From contig CALSRM010000001.1 in assembly GCA_943788755.1 (NCBI GenBank), forward strand, positions 124,001 through 188,000: 64,000 nucleotides of DNA, read 5' to 3'. Every line of letters begins with the position of its first letter. The stretch's first letter is position 1. Below are positions 8,498 through 19,100 of this stretch, one piece after another. The notes under the pieces are model-generated. The model was not told the DNA's origin. It ran no database searches and saw only the letters and a program-made list of their open reading frames with translations. Both the position numbers and the translations under genes were made by a program. The DNA is from an uncultured Flavobacteriales bacterium. Lineage in GTDB: Bacteria; Bacteroidota; Bacteroidia; Flavobacteriales_D; Parvicellaceae.

Positions 8498-9196
8498 TTA
8501 AATTTTTTGATGTAAGCTAAATTGAAACTGATGCTTTTGCCAAGAATTAGTTGTTTGTTTCATTATTCCTAGTTGAACTTTAAGTCCCTGTTTGATTACG
8601 TATCCAGTTGCGACATACAATCTATTTCTATCAAAAATTTCTACATTATTTCCATTCCCTGTGCTTCTTTGTCCATTGATGAAAATTTCATTATACAAGG
8701 CTAGGTAAATTGTCTTCTTATCCATTGAAGGATTGTTCAGCGGTATATTTAAAAATAAATTGTATCTATAGCGTGTTCTTAAGTCTTGATTTTCAATAAA
8801 TCTTTGCTCGTACCGAAATCGGTGATTGGTATAAAAACGATTCCCAAATTGAACCGGAAATAGCGCTTCCTGGTAAATTCTGCTCTCTGATGTAGTTGAA
8901 TTATTTGGACCATAGCTTCCAGTAGTTACATTTCCGCATCCGAGAGTCAGTTTAATGTTGGCTTTTTTTGGTTTGTAGGTTATTCCTCCTCGCAACAATA
9001 ATTGTTCAAGATCACCCGCAATATTCCAGTTCCGACATTGAATATCTCCTTGTAGCCCCCATGCACTTTCTTTGAAAGTTGTATTGAAAAAGTACATGTA
9101 CCATGCACCTATTTCATCTTCATTTATTTGAGTTATTCCTTTATTTGGAAAAAATAAAGAGATATTTATAATTATTAAAACGATACTTTTTTTCAT
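8498..9196 (-). CDS. DUF2490 domain-containing outer-membrane protein
   Basis: Using ATG 9196 gives 232 residues with signal peptide MKKSIVLIIINISLFFPNKG; the upstream start at 9223 would add nine residues before it. The mature chain is a series of amphipathic strands with EIGAWYMYFF, LLLRGGITYK, NRFYTNHRFRYEQRF and a terminal aromatic strand ending SLHQKI. This is the pattern of DUF2490, a small predicted outer-membrane beta-barrel family of Bacteroidota. Function unknown. It is transcribed in the same direction as the upstream sensor phosphatase with about 90 bp between. Confidence 0.78.
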   Translation of the reverse strand: MKKSIVLIIINISLFFPNKGITQINEDEIGAWYMYFFNTTFKESAWGLQGDIQCRNWNIAGDLEQLLLRGGITYKPKKANIKLTLGCGNVTTGSYGPNNSTTSESRIYQEALFPVQFGNRFYTNHRFRYEQRFIENQDLRTRYRYNLFLNIPLNNPSMDKKTIYLALYNEIFINGQRSTGNGNNVEIFDRNRLYVATGYVIKQGLKVQLGIMKQTTNSWQKHQFQFSLHQKI

Positions 9197-9286
9197 ATCT
9201 AGTAATAAATAAAAATTTGTCAAATATACACAACGAATTAGTTCTAGTGGAGTTGTTTTAGGTTGTTTTGTAGTTTTTTTTTATGT

Positions 9287-12200
9287 TCATATTTTTATTC
9301 CTATCACACAAACGTCATCAACTTGTTCAATATCACCTTTCCAATTAGAAAAGACTTCTCTAATTTTTTGATGCTGCTCTTCCATAGGTAAATGAGAAAT
9401 TGATAAGACAAACTCTCTCATTTTCTTCACCATAAATTTTTTGCCTTTTGGCCCACCAAATTGATCCTGAAAACCATCTGTTAAGGTATAGATTTGATCT
9501 CCTTGTTGAATTTCAAATTCACCGCCTACAAAAGGAATTTTATCCTTATCATGCTTGCCAAGGGGCATTTTCTCTGGTTTTATTTCTGTAAGTTTACCAT
9601 TTCTAATTACCCAAATAGGGTTTTGAGCTGCAGTGTAACTGAATTTAGAATTTTCAAAATCAAAGCAAATTATAGAGGCGTCCATGCCATCTTTACCGCC
9701 TTCAGAACTACCATCTTTTTTTAATCTTTCAATAATGAACTTTCTGGTTTTATTAAATATTTCATTCGGTGCAGTTGAGCCTTCTTTTATAGCCTCTTCA
9801 ATAGAACAAATATTGAGAATACTCATAATTGCTCCTGGTACACCATGGCCTGTACTATCGGCATTAACTATTGCAAAATCCCCATTGTTTAGTTTACTCG
9901 CCCAATAGAAGTCTCCGCTCACTGCTTCTCTTGGTTGAAAGAAAACAAAATATTCATTTAAGTTGGCATTCAGCAGTTCATCCGTAGCTAAGAAACTACG
10001 TTGAATTCTCTCTGCATAATTAATAGAGTCAGAGATCTCTTTATTTTTTTCTTCAACAAGTAATCTGTTTTTTTCCGATTCTGTGTGTTTTTCTGCTAAT
10101 TCTTTTGTTCTCCTTGTAACTGTTTTTTCTAATTCTATCTGTCTAGATTTTAATTGACGAGTTCTTATTCTCAACATAAAGTATATTAATAGACAAAGTA
10201 TGAAAATACAAAGCGGAATAAACCACCATGTTCTCCAAAAGGGAGGTGTAATGTTGAAAGAAAATGAGATGGGTTTACTCCATATACCATCTGAATTGGC
10301 TGCTTTTACTTCAAATGTATAGCTTCCAGGTGCTAATCTTGAATACTCAATAGATCTTTCATTAGCATAGCTCCATTCATTTTCTAGCCCTTTAAGTTGG
10401 TAAGCATATTCAATATTTCGTTCAGATGAAAAATGAATAGCAGAAAACTCAAATGTAATGTTGTTTTGATTGTAAGTTAGGGCGTAATTATTTTTTAATT
10501 TCTGATACTGGTTATTAAGTATCTCTATTTTTTCTTGAGAATTTTTATAGTTAAAATAGATATTGTCAAAATAAACATTTGGTAATGTTGTATCATTAAT
10601 AAAATCTAATGGATTCCAAGAATAAATCACATTATTATAAGCCATAAAAAAATCACCATTCTGGTTTTCACTTATTTTACTAGTGCTAGATAGAAGATCA
10701 ACTTTTTTAAGTCCATGTTTCTTATTGAATACTTTGATCTTTCTGCTATTCTTATCAAATTGTATAAGGCCAAATGAAGAAGTTGCCCATAGATTTCCTA
10801 AAACATCTATTTTAATCATACTTGTTGCATTGCTGGGCAACCCATTTTCTTTTTTAATACTATCTATTAATAGACCTGTGTTTGCATCAAAACATAGTAG
10901 GCCATTACTCCATGTAGATACCCAAATACTATCATTAACTATATCAAGACCCAACGTAGTCCCTTCATAATCACTCCCAATAGTAGAGAACTTTAATGTT
11001 TTAGTATTTAGTTTTACAAGACCTGCGGTATTGGTTGAAATAAAAAGAAACTGGTCTTTTAATTTTAAAGCTGATATCACATTCGTTTGATCCGGATAAT
11101 CAGATTCACCGTATTTAAAATATTTTAAACTATCTGAAAAAATACTTTTGTTAAGTAAACCATGTCCCAAGTCAGAAATCCATATTGTTTTATTGTCTTG
11201 AACCACCAAATCCACACAGTAATTTTCTACTTCATTGATGAACTCACCAGTTTTGTTATCAATATTATATTTTACTAAAAACTTATTATTACCATACCAT
11301 AAAATTCTTTTTTCAAAGTCATAGTAAAAGGAACCCATTTCATCTTTCTTGCTAAGCATGGATCCAGGTAGATTTTTCACTTTAAAGCTAAAAGGAAATA
11401 AACTATCATTTTTTATTTGATATTCTAATAACCCAAAATTGGTACTTAATAATAATGAACTATCTATTTGAACCACATTCAAAATAGAAAGTTCTTCATA
11501 ATTTTTTTTTGTGATTTCAAAAGTCTTTATTTTTTGGTGTTTGTAATTGAGTTTAAAAACACCTCTATCTATTGAAACTGCCCAAAAACAATTATTTCCA
11601 TCATAATGTATGTCTGCTATGCTGGGTTGTTGTTGATGATTTTTAGAAGGATCTAAAATCATAATCATGTCTTTTAAGTTTACTTTTCTTTTTTTTGATA
11701 GATCATAGTTTATTAATGCAGACCCATCCACTACCATAAATAATTCTCTTTTCTTTGAATAGGTCATTTTACTTAATTCCAATTTATCGAAACGCAGAGA
11801 ATTATCAGTAAACCAATAAACATATTCTTGCGCTGATTCTACGTAGAAATAAAAATTATTTAAATTGGAGATAAAGAGTAAAGTATCAGAGTTGTGTCGC
11901 GTGTAATTCTTTAGGTTTTCTTTTTCATTAGCAAAATTAAATTCAATAAATTTTGACCCTTTTAGGTCAGGATTAAATTCAATAATTCCTTTTTCAAAAA
12001 ACAATGTTGGTTTTTCTACGTCTTTTATAAATCTAAATGCGATGGTATCACTTAAATCAATATTTAAAACATCCTTGAACTCAATAGAATCAAGGGTGGT
12101 GGTTTTTAAATTATTTATAAAAAGTTTGTTGCATGCTGTGTATAATAAATGATCGGAATTAATTTGTTTAATATCTGCGATAACATTTGTGAATTTAAGA

Positions 12201-12595
12201 CCGTTACTTGATCTTAGATAGGCCGGGATTAATAATTCTCCAATCGAATCAGTAAGATAGTTTAAAAATTCAATTTTGAAAGAGAATTTATTATTGTAAA
12301 TTTCTCCTGTTTGAAACCACATTAGATCATTCCCTTCTACAATTTTATAAATTAATGTTCCTTTTAATTTCTTGTCATTCCATTTTGTTTTAAAGCTATA
12401 ACCATCGTAACATGTTATTCCGTCTTGAGTTCCAAACCACATATAGCCTTTACTATCTTTCAAACAACTTACTACACTTTGACTGGGAAGACCTTCTCTT
12501 TCGGTATAATTTTTAAACCGATAGTTGTTTTGCCCAAAGAAAGTTTGGACCAGAAGAATAAATAATATTGCTAAGAGTAACCTGGAGCATTTCAT
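9287..12595 (-). CDS. Two-component-regulator propeller sensor with SpoIIE PP2C phosphatase output
   Basis: A 1102-residue transmembrane sensor. After a signal peptide (cleavage near GQNNY) comes a long beta-propeller of two-component-regulator repeats, beginning GLPSQSVVSCLKDSKGYMWFGTQDG. A Y_Y_Y domain (YAYQLKGLENEWSYA, LAPGSYTFEVKAAN) follows at about 690-780. One membrane segment is at about 786-808, then a coiled coil (TKELAEKHTESEKNRLL), then a SpoIIE/PP2C phosphatase with SGDFYW near 893, DSTGHGVPGA and TDGFQDQ. Such proteins sense an extracytoplasmic cue and dephosphorylate an anti-anti-sigma factor; no such partner is in the window. The gene sits directly next to the left end of the integrative element. 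Confidence 0.9.
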   Translation of the reverse strand: MKCSRLLLAILFILLVQTFFGQNNYRFKNYTEREGLPSQSVVSCLKDSKGYMWFGTQDGITCYDGYSFKTKWNDKKLKGTLIYKIVEGNDLMWFQTGEIYNNKFSFKIEFLNYLTDSIGELLIPAYLRSSNGLKFTNVIADIKQINSDHLLYTACNKLFINNLKTTTLDSIEFKDVLNIDLSDTIAFRFIKDVEKPTLFFEKGIIEFNPDLKGSKFIEFNFANEKENLKNYTRHNSDTLLFISNLNNFYFYVESAQEYVYWFTDNSLRFDKLELSKMTYSKKRELFMVVDGSALINYDLSKKRKVNLKDMIMILDPSKNHQQQPSIADIHYDGNNCFWAVSIDRGVFKLNYKHQKIKTFEITKKNYEELSILNVVQIDSSLLLSTNFGLLEYQIKNDSLFPFSFKVKNLPGSMLSKKDEMGSFYYDFEKRILWYGNNKFLVKYNIDNKTGEFINEVENYCVDLVVQDNKTIWISDLGHGLLNKSIFSDSLKYFKYGESDYPDQTNVISALKLKDQFLFISTNTAGLVKLNTKTLKFSTIGSDYEGTTLGLDIVNDSIWVSTWSNGLLCFDANTGLLIDSIKKENGLPSNATSMIKIDVLGNLWATSSFGLIQFDKNSRKIKVFNKKHGLKKVDLLSSTSKISENQNGDFFMAYNNVIYSWNPLDFINDTTLPNVYFDNIYFNYKNSQEKIEILNNQYQKLKNNYALTYNQNNITFEFSAIHFSSERNIEYAYQLKGLENEWSYANERSIEYSRLAPGSYTFEVKAANSDGIWSKPISFSFNITPPFWRTWWFIPLCIFILCLLIYFMLRIRTRQLKSRQIELEKTVTRRTKELAEKHTESEKNRLLVEEKNKEISDSINYAERIQRSFLATDELLNANLNEYFVFFQPREAVSGDFYWASKLNNGDFAIVNADSTGHGVPGAIMSILNICSIEEAIKEGSTAPNEIFNKTRKFIIERLKKDGSSEGGKDGMDASIICFDFENSKFSYTAAQNPIWVIRNGKLTEIKPEKMPLGKHDKDKIPFVGGEFEIQQGDQIYTLTDGFQDQFGGPKGKKFMVKKMREFVLSISHLPMEEQHQKIREVFSNWKGDIEQVDDVCVIGIKI

Positions 12596-12744
12596 TCAAC
12601 TAAAATAATGAATTAACTTTATTTGATTTTTCTTACTTAAACTTTTTAACAGTAAAAAGAAAATTCATTGAGATGGTTTCTAAGCATATTTCTTTTCTTC
12701 TGAATTCTATTAGGGTTTATTCTTCTGGAAATTCCCATAATTTT

Positions 12745-12819
12745 TTCACTAAACAAAAAGACACAAAAAAAGCCCAATCTATAGTAGATTGAGCTTTAAA
12801 AGTCGGGGTGGCAGGATTC
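12745..12819. repeat. Distal attachment-site repeat (tRNA-Pro 3' fragment)
   Basis: All 75 bases are identical to 22679-22753. It contains the last 17 nt of tRNA-Pro and the tRNA terminator hairpin but no tRNA body. Sequence to its left is chromosomal, to its right is the element. Confidence 0.93.
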
Positions 12820-12973
12820 TCTCTGCTATCCCTGTATCTCTTATTTGTATTAACTTTTAGCTTTTAATTAACCTACTTGTTCACTAAAAATGCCACTAAA
12901 ACTCATCTTCTCCGTTATTATCAAATATAATAATTTTGTTGTTAATTTATTATTTAATGGCTATTGTTTTAGT
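12820..12973. other. Element left end, non-coding
   Basis: There is no gene between the left attachment repeat and the first element gene. The stretch holds one GTTCACTA site (12879-12886), the same motif that occurs three times beside the integrase gene, and AT-rich DNA. It probably carries an integrase arm site and the 3' end of the leftmost transcript. Confidence 0.5.
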
Positions 12974-13372
12974 TTAATTATAATTTACAATTTTTATTCT
13001 AGTAGCAATTGAGTATGACCCATCCATAGGGTAAATATAAACTACTTCTTCTTCTTCATAGTTAAATATAAATAAATACTTATTTCCTTGATCACTTATA
13101 GTATAATAAACATCTTGTTCTACTTCATTAATAGTACTATCAATATAGTATGTTGATGTAAGATTATTATTATATGTTGAATGCTCAAATGATGTCTTTA
13201 AATCATTAAAAACAAATCCACTTATAAAGTTTGTATCATATCTACAATCTGAATATAATCCAGTTATATCATCACGAAAACATATTTCATATTCTGAGGT
13301 ATATACTCTTAATTGTGCTACACCTACCATCCCTAAGAATAGCAGTGCAACAGTGCTGAATATCTTTTTCAT
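12974..13372 (-). CDS. Small secreted protein of unknown function (element cargo)
   Basis: A 132-residue protein with a strong signal peptide (MKKIFSTVALLFLGMVGVAQ). The mature part is acidic and Tyr-rich, with two cysteines (in YEICFRDD and YSDCRYD) that could form a disulfide, and predicted beta strands such as YYTISDQGNKYLFIFNY. No family is recognised. It is the leftmost gene of the integrative element. It has the same orientation as the secreted protease gene but is separated from it by 279 bp in which I see no gene or clear signal, so co-transcription is not evident. Confidence 0.6.
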   Translation of the reverse strand: MKKIFSTVALLFLGMVGVAQLRVYTSEYEICFRDDITGLYSDCRYDTNFISGFVFNDLKTSFEHSTYNNNLTSTYYIDSTINEVEQDVYYTISDQGNKYLFIFNYEEEEVVYIYPMDGSYSIATRIKIVNYN

Positions 13373-13651
13373 AATTTTTGTTTTTAAAAGGTTATTAGGT
13401 TAATGTGCTAATATTAATAAGGAACATAATTAGAGTGAGAATATTTGGAGAAGAAAAGGAAGGAGAAATCCTAAGGGGGCATTTAGTGGCTTTGAGATTG
13501 TCTTAGAGAAGTAGGGGGTTGAGATGTTTGGCTGATGATTTAGAGCCGAGGGAATTACTAAGAAGATGTTGAACAAATTAAATTATGGAAGGCTAATTAT
13601 TTATGTGATTAGAGGTCAATTTACCTATGGTTACTTTATCATGTACTGGTT

Positions 13652-15130
13652 TTACCTAGCCTCTATTATGTATACAAATTCTTTAATGAATTTTACTTGT
13701 TCAGGTAAATTTAGACCAGATATAGCATTATCTGAACTAAATTTAAAATCCTTTTCCAAGGACATTGAAAGCATATTAAGGTAATTACTTTTAATTGAAT
13801 ATGAGGCATTTTCAGCACCTATGTGTTTTGCATTTATAACACCAATAATTTGACCATTTGAATTAAACATAGGACCACCACTATTGCCAGCTTGTACGGG
13901 AATAGACACTTGATAGGTAGTAATGTCTCCCTGAAAACCTGACTTTGAGCTAATTATTCCATTGGTAAGTTTAATCTCATCCCCCATGGAGGCTCTTAAA
14001 GGGTATCCTAGAGCAAAAACATTCTCTCCTACATCTGAGATGTTAAAGTTAAAATTATAAGGCAAGGTCCCTAATGTGGTGAATTTACTATCTGTTATTT
14101 TTAAAATTGCTAAGTCATTGTTAGCATCCTTAATGGTAACAACAGCTTTATACTCTTTATTAAAGTCACCTTTAATACCCTTAATTATTATATCTGATGA
14201 GTTTCCTATTACATGGTAGTTTGTCGCTATATATCCGTTAGATGAAATCGCAAACCCAGTACCAGAACTAAAAAGGCTTTTGGATCCGTTAATGGCAATA
14301 TTTTCAGAAGTAGGGAATAATTTTATATAAAGAACACTTTCTGCATCGTTATTCTGGTTGAATATGGTTTTTAGTCCACCCTGAACACATGTAACGTATA
14401 CATCATGATTTGTAGTTTTGTTTGCCATATACCAAGTGGCTTTATACAAGTTGGCAGTAGCAGTACTTGTTATTTTAGCTTTTATATCTCCTTCATTCCA
14501 AACATAAGAATCACCTCCAGATAGGTATATTATTTGAAGCGATCCATAATTGTTAACTAGCGCTAGTTTGTATTTGTTGTTACTATTTGTTGATTCATAA
14601 ATCCCTTCAGAATCTGACATTCCATTCTCTTTCCACATTTCTTTAATAGAAGCTTCTGTTAATAAAGTCTTTGGCGTAAATGGTATTTTTGGATTTTCAA
14701 TTCTGACGCCTTCCCATTTAAATCCATTATATATATCTTCCTTAATATCAAAATAAGTAGCTCCAGGGGGAACCCTTGGGAATACTAATACAAACGCTAT
14801 AATTTCCTTTGATTGATAAGTGTACTTTGTTCCAAACGTTGCTTTTTTAGAGTTAAATTGTTTATCAATTAACTCAATACTCTTAGCTCTATAACGTTTT
14901 CCAGAAACTTTATCTATTATGTAAGTATTATGAGAAAACTGAGCCCAAAGTGAATAAGTGTAATTATTATACATACTTATTGAAACCCTAGTGTCGTTAT
15001 TATAGCACATGACACTATTAACCGTGGTGCTTGGGTAACTTTTATAGACATTTGGCCCAATAGTGATGGCTTGAGAAAAATTTGTAAATGACAAAATACA
15101 GAAGCTTAAAACAAGGATGAACTTTACCAT
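13652..15130 (-). CDS. Secreted trypsin-like serine protease (S1C/DegP-like) in the element
   Basis: The protein has 492 residues and a signal peptide ending near FSQA. Residues 21-280 form a large, unrecognised, beta-rich N-terminal region. The trypsin-like domain occupies about 285-455 with all three catalytic residues visible: His306 (ATNYHVIG), Asp339 (ANNDLAILK) and Ser417 (AGNSGGPMF). There is no PDZ domain after it, unlike DegP/HtrA. The short tail ends in FIKEFVYIIEAR. An exported protease is unusual cargo for a 10-kb element; it may act on the host envelope or on competing cells or phage (inference). It reads leftward, away from the two small genes. Confidence 0.82.
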   Translation of the reverse strand: MVKFILVLSFCILSFTNFSQAITIGPNVYKSYPSTTVNSVMCYNNDTRVSISMYNNYTYSLWAQFSHNTYIIDKVSGKRYRAKSIELIDKQFNSKKATFGTKYTYQSKEIIAFVLVFPRVPPGATYFDIKEDIYNGFKWEGVRIENPKIPFTPKTLLTEASIKEMWKENGMSDSEGIYESTNSNNKYKLALVNNYGSLQIIYLSGGDSYVWNEGDIKAKITSTATANLYKATWYMANKTTNHDVYVTCVQGGLKTIFNQNNDAESVLYIKLFPTSENIAINGSKSLFSSGTGFAISSNGYIATNYHVIGNSSDIIIKGIKGDFNKEYKAVVTIKDANNDLAILKITDSKFTTLGTLPYNFNFNISDVGENVFALGYPLRASMGDEIKLTNGIISSKSGFQGDITTYQVSIPVQAGNSGGPMFNSNGQIIGVINAKHIGAENASYSIKSNYLNMLSMSLEKDFKFSSDNAISGLNLPEQVKFIKEFVYIIEAR

Positions 15131-15304
15131 TAGATCTGTTTTTATGTTGATTTATTTAGCACCTTGTTTAAGAAATAAGAGAAACAATATAATTATTCTA
15201 CTAAAGTACATCATTCAAGATTAGCTTTTAGCTATAATATAAAGAAAGTCTGCGAAAATAAAGTCTAAATCATTCTATTATAGGGTAGGCTTATACCTCC
15301 ACTC

Positions 15305-15547
15305 TTAATTCAAACTAAATAAGTAATAGGGATAAGGTCTTTTATTAACTACATACTGTAACTCTAGTTTTTTATTAATAGCTATAAACTGTACTTCATA
15401 TATAGCACCTTTCTTCAATAGTTTAAGGTTGTATTTGCTAGTAACATTAAATGGGCAGTGTTTTCTCCTTAAGCCACTAGGCGTGCTTACTAAAAGGCTA
15501 TTAAAATCACATTGTCTTCTTAGGGCAAGTAATAAATCATTATTCAT
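15305..15547 (-). CDS. Hypothetical protein, 80 residues (element cargo)
   Basis: A short basic protein starting MNNDLLLALRRQCDFNSLLV and carrying RRKHCPFNVTSKYNLKLLKK, then GAIYEVQFIAINKKLELQYV. The last part looks like a small beta sheet. No family is recognised. It follows the 120-residue gene on the same strand, but an intrinsic terminator (15572-15600) lies between them, so it needs read-through or its own promoter. It has a sensible ATG and a codon composition like its neighbours; still, a gene this short may be spurious. Confidence 0.45.
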   Translation of the reverse strand: MNNDLLLALRRQCDFNSLLVSTPSGLRRKHCPFNVTSKYNLKLLKKGAIYEVQFIAINKKLELQYVVNKRPYPYYLFSLN

Positions 15548-15571
15548 ATTAAGTTTTTAATTGTTTATGGA

Positions 15572-15600
15572 TAAAAAAAAGGGACTGCCGAAACAGTCCC
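15572..15600 (-). terminator. Intrinsic terminator after the 120-residue gene
   Basis: On the minus strand the perfect 7-bp stem GGGACTG / CAGTCCC around a TTTCGG loop is followed by eight T. It lies nine bases after the stop of the gene at 15609. Confidence 0.85.
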
Positions 15601-15608
15601 TAATTATA

Positions 15609-15971
15609 CTATGCCAATTGCTTGGACTTTACATCTTGAAAGACTTCACTTTCAAGCTCTTTGTTTTCTTGCTCATCTTCAGTGAGGTATTCAAACCTGT
15701 GATTGAGAGTGATTACTTCTTCCGTTTCAGGAATAGTGTACTCATAAGGATCGCACTTAACCTTACTAATCTTACCATCTAGTTCTTTGCCTATTAGTTT
15801 TTGACAAACTGCTTCACTAAATGTTGATGTTACAGAGCTTCTGAGTGCCGTGGCATAATATTTACCTGTCTCAGTGCTTTTAACCATTTCCAAGTCTCCT
15901 TCAAGGATTAAAACATGGAAAATTTCCCCTCCAGAATTCTGACGAGGAACAAAATCTACAATTGTTACCAT
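15609..15971 (-). CDS. Conserved-looking small cytosolic protein, element-borne
   Basis: A 120-residue acidic protein. The N-terminal half alternates strands (MVTIVDFVPRQN, GEIFHVLILEGDLEMVKS) and contains KYYATALRSSVTSTFSEAVC; the C-terminal half has KISKVKCDPYEYTIPETEEV and a charged, disordered end. The strand pattern could be a small beta barrel of OB type, which would suit a nucleic-acid-binding accessory factor, but I cannot name the family and this is inference. It diverges from the helicase gene across a 189-bp region full of inverted repeats, so it may be the element's regulator or replication accessory protein. Confidence 0.6.
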   Translation of the reverse strand: MVTIVDFVPRQNSGGEIFHVLILEGDLEMVKSTETGKYYATALRSSVTSTFSEAVCQKLIGKELDGKISKVKCDPYEYTIPETEEVITLNHRFEYLTEDEQENKELESEVFQDVKSKQLA

Positions 15972-16160
15972 AATATAATTTTTAAGTATTTATTGATGGG
16001 GGGGACTTTCCCTCCCAGAACTTAATGGGAGTTACTTATCTAGAAGGAGTGCACTTTCAATAAAGTTTTTGAAAAAAATAAAAAATCGTGAAAATGATTT
16101 TTGTTAGATAATGCCAAGTAATAATTATTAACTTTCGGTATTAAAACAGATTAAAGAATA
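15972..16160. promoter_or_regulatory. Divergent intergenic region with stacked inverted repeats
   Basis: Between the 120-residue gene and the helicase gene lie several small inverted repeats: CTCCCA (16012-16017) with TGGGAG (16026-16031), ACTTT/AAAGT (16053-16066), TTTCAA/TTGAAA (16055-16074), and an AAAATC/GATTTT hairpin around 16081-16101. They may be operators for the two divergent transcripts or part of a replication origin. No consensus is recognised. Confidence 0.35.
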
Positions 16161-19100
16161 GTGACAGACAAACTCATATCATCAGTAAACAATTGGAAAT
16201 CATTAAAGGCTTCTATTGATTTAGAAAGCAAGAAGGTAAAAGGAGATGCTTTTGAATTACTGACAAAGCTCTACTTTAAAGTAGCTCCTAAATTTCAGGA
16301 CTTATATGATGATGTTTGGCTACTTTCAGAACTACCATCTAAGGTGCTGGAAGAATTAGGTATTCCTTCTCACGATTTAGGAATAGACTTAATACTAAGA
16401 GCTGGAAAGGAGTATCACGCAGTACAATGTAAATACCATTCTGATAAGAGTAAATCAGTCACCTTTTCAGAAGTAGCTACTTTCATCTCTTTAGTAGAGA
16501 GTAATGATAAGATTACACAAGGGTATATCTGTTCTACTGCAGAATTAACATCCAAAAACTTTAACAAGCTTAATCTTTCAGACATGGTTCTGCTTATGTC
16601 AGATACATGGCAAGGGTTAGATAGTGAGTTTTTTAGTAGTGCAAAAGCACTTTTAAAAGGGAAGAAAAAGAGCCTACTACCATTTAAGCCAAGAGCACAC
16701 CAAACTAAGGCATTAAAACAAGCAGATAAGTACTTCAATAAAGAGAAACACACTAGAGGGAAGTTAATATTCCCATGTGGAGCTGGTAAAAGTTTAACAG
16801 GCTTTTGGTTAACACAAAAGTTAGCCTCAAAATCCACACTTATAGCAGTACCTAGTTTATCACTTGTAAAACAGACTTTAGAAGTCTACTTAAGAGAGAT
16901 AGTTGCCCACAAGAAGAAAGTTAAGTGGTTGTGTATCTGTTCTGATGAAGGAATAGGCAAAAATGATGATGTAGTTGTTTATACGCAAGATTTAGGCGTA
17001 CCCTGTGTTACAGATCCCGAGTACATAGAGAATTGGTTAGCGGAAAATGTAAATGAAGAGAAGGTTGTATTTACTACTTACCAAAGTGGTAGAATAATAG
17101 CAGAGATTTCTAAGAAGTTAGCTTTCACTTTTGATGTAGGGATTTTTGATGAAGCGCATAAAACAGTAGGCTCTGACAAGAAGCTATTCAGTCATTTACT
17201 TTTTAGTAAGAACATCTCTATAGCTAAAAGAATATTCATGACTGCTACTGAAAGGTTTTATGAAGGTTCTAAGGATGATATTATCTCTATGGACGATGAA
17301 GATATCTACGGAGATACGTTTGCTTTAATGAGCTTTAAGGAAGCTATAGAGCTTCAATTACTTACAGATTATAAAGTAATAACCATAGACATACAGAAGT
17401 CTGAAATAGCAGACTTTATTAGGGATAATAACCTAGTACAGTTAAATGACAAATGGAAAAAAGAAACAGAAGCTAGGTCTTTAGCATCTATGTTAGCTTT
17501 ACGTAAAGCAATGAAGCGTTTTAATATTAAAAACGCAGTATCATTTCATTCATCTATTGAAAAAGCAAGAAGAAACAAAGACTTACAGCAGTACATTACG
17601 GATACTTATGATTACCAACCTATAGATACCTATACCGTATCAGGAAAAGATGCTACTACCAAAAGGAATGACATAGTACAAGAGTTTGCTAAGTCAGATA
17701 AAGCTTTAATTACCAATGCACGTTGTTTAACAGAAGGTGTTGATGTACCAAACATAGATTGTATTGTTTTTGCAGACCCTAGAAAGAGTAAAGTAGACAT
17801 AGTTCAAGCATTGGGTAGAGCGTTAAGAAAAAAAGAAGGGAAAGATTGGGGTTATGTAATACTGCCTGTTATATATGATAACACAACCAATGAGATAGAT
17901 AATGACAACTTCAATGAAATACTACGTGTTGTTAGAGGTTTAGCAGCCAACGATGAAAGAATTATAGAGCATTTTAAGGATAAAGGAGAGATAAATACAA
18001 AAGCTAAAAAAGAGGTTGAAGAGCAGTTTAATTTTGAAGTGTTATCTGAATACATGGATGAAGGGGAACTCTCCAAACAACTGCAGATAAAGGTTTGGGA
18101 GAAGCTTTCTAAGTTTAATTGGATGGAGTTTGAGGAGGCGAGAGGTTTTGTTCGCCAGCTTAAACTTAAAAATCAGGCTGAATGGCGTGAGTTTAGTAAG
18201 TCCGATAAAAGACCATTTAATATGCCCACGAGACCACATGTTAATTATGTGAATGCGGGATGGGTAAGTTTAGGAGATTGGCTTGGGACTGGAACTGTTG
18301 CCACCCAAAATAAGTCATACAAAAGCTTTAAAGCGGCAAAAGACTGCATTCAGAAACTTAAAATAGGTTCAGCCAAAGACTGGTATTCATATGCAGATTC
18401 AAATGATAAACCAAAAGATATTCCATATCACCCAAATAGAGTCTACAAGAATGAAGGTTGGCTTAACTGGGGAGATTTTCTTGGTACTGGACTAGTTGCA
18501 AATTATAAAAGGAAATATGCTTCTTTTGATGAGGTGAAAAAGTATGCTTTGAATAATAAAATCACTAGTTCTTCAGAATGGAGGAAACACGGAAAAGAAG
18601 GGAAGTTACCATTTAATATTCCAGTTGCTATATGGGTTACTTATAAAGATGAAGGATGGAGCGGTTGGGGTGACTTTCTTGGTACCGGAATAATCGCAAC
18701 CAGCAATAGAGTCTTTCTTTCGTACAAAGAAGCAAAACACTTTGCTAGAAAACAAAAATTCAAAAAAATAAAAGAATGGTGGGATTTTGTGAAGTCCGAT
18801 AAGAAACCGGAAACAATTCCATATAATCCTTTAAGAACCTATAAGGGTAAGGGTTGGAATGGATGGGATGATTTTCTTGGAACTGAAGTTTTACATAACA
18901 AAAATAGAAAATTTAGGTCGTTTAATGAGGCAAGAGAATTTGCTCATAGCTTAAGCCTTGGTAAAAGAGCAGATTGGACTGAATACACAAAATATAATGA
19001 ATTGCCTTTTGATATCCCTGTTGGAGTTTATGGTGTGTATAAAGATAAAGGATGGATTAGCTGGGGAGATTTTCTTGGTACTGGAAAGGTGGCAGACAAA

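Noticed and set aside
12745-12819. Second tRNA-Pro gene at the left repeat
   Set aside because: Only the last 17 nt of the tRNA are present; the DNA after GATTC diverges and cannot form a cloverleaf.
15561-15782. A 73-residue plus-strand frame
   Set aside because: It crosses the terminator hairpin at 15572-15600 and runs antisense to the 120-residue gene.
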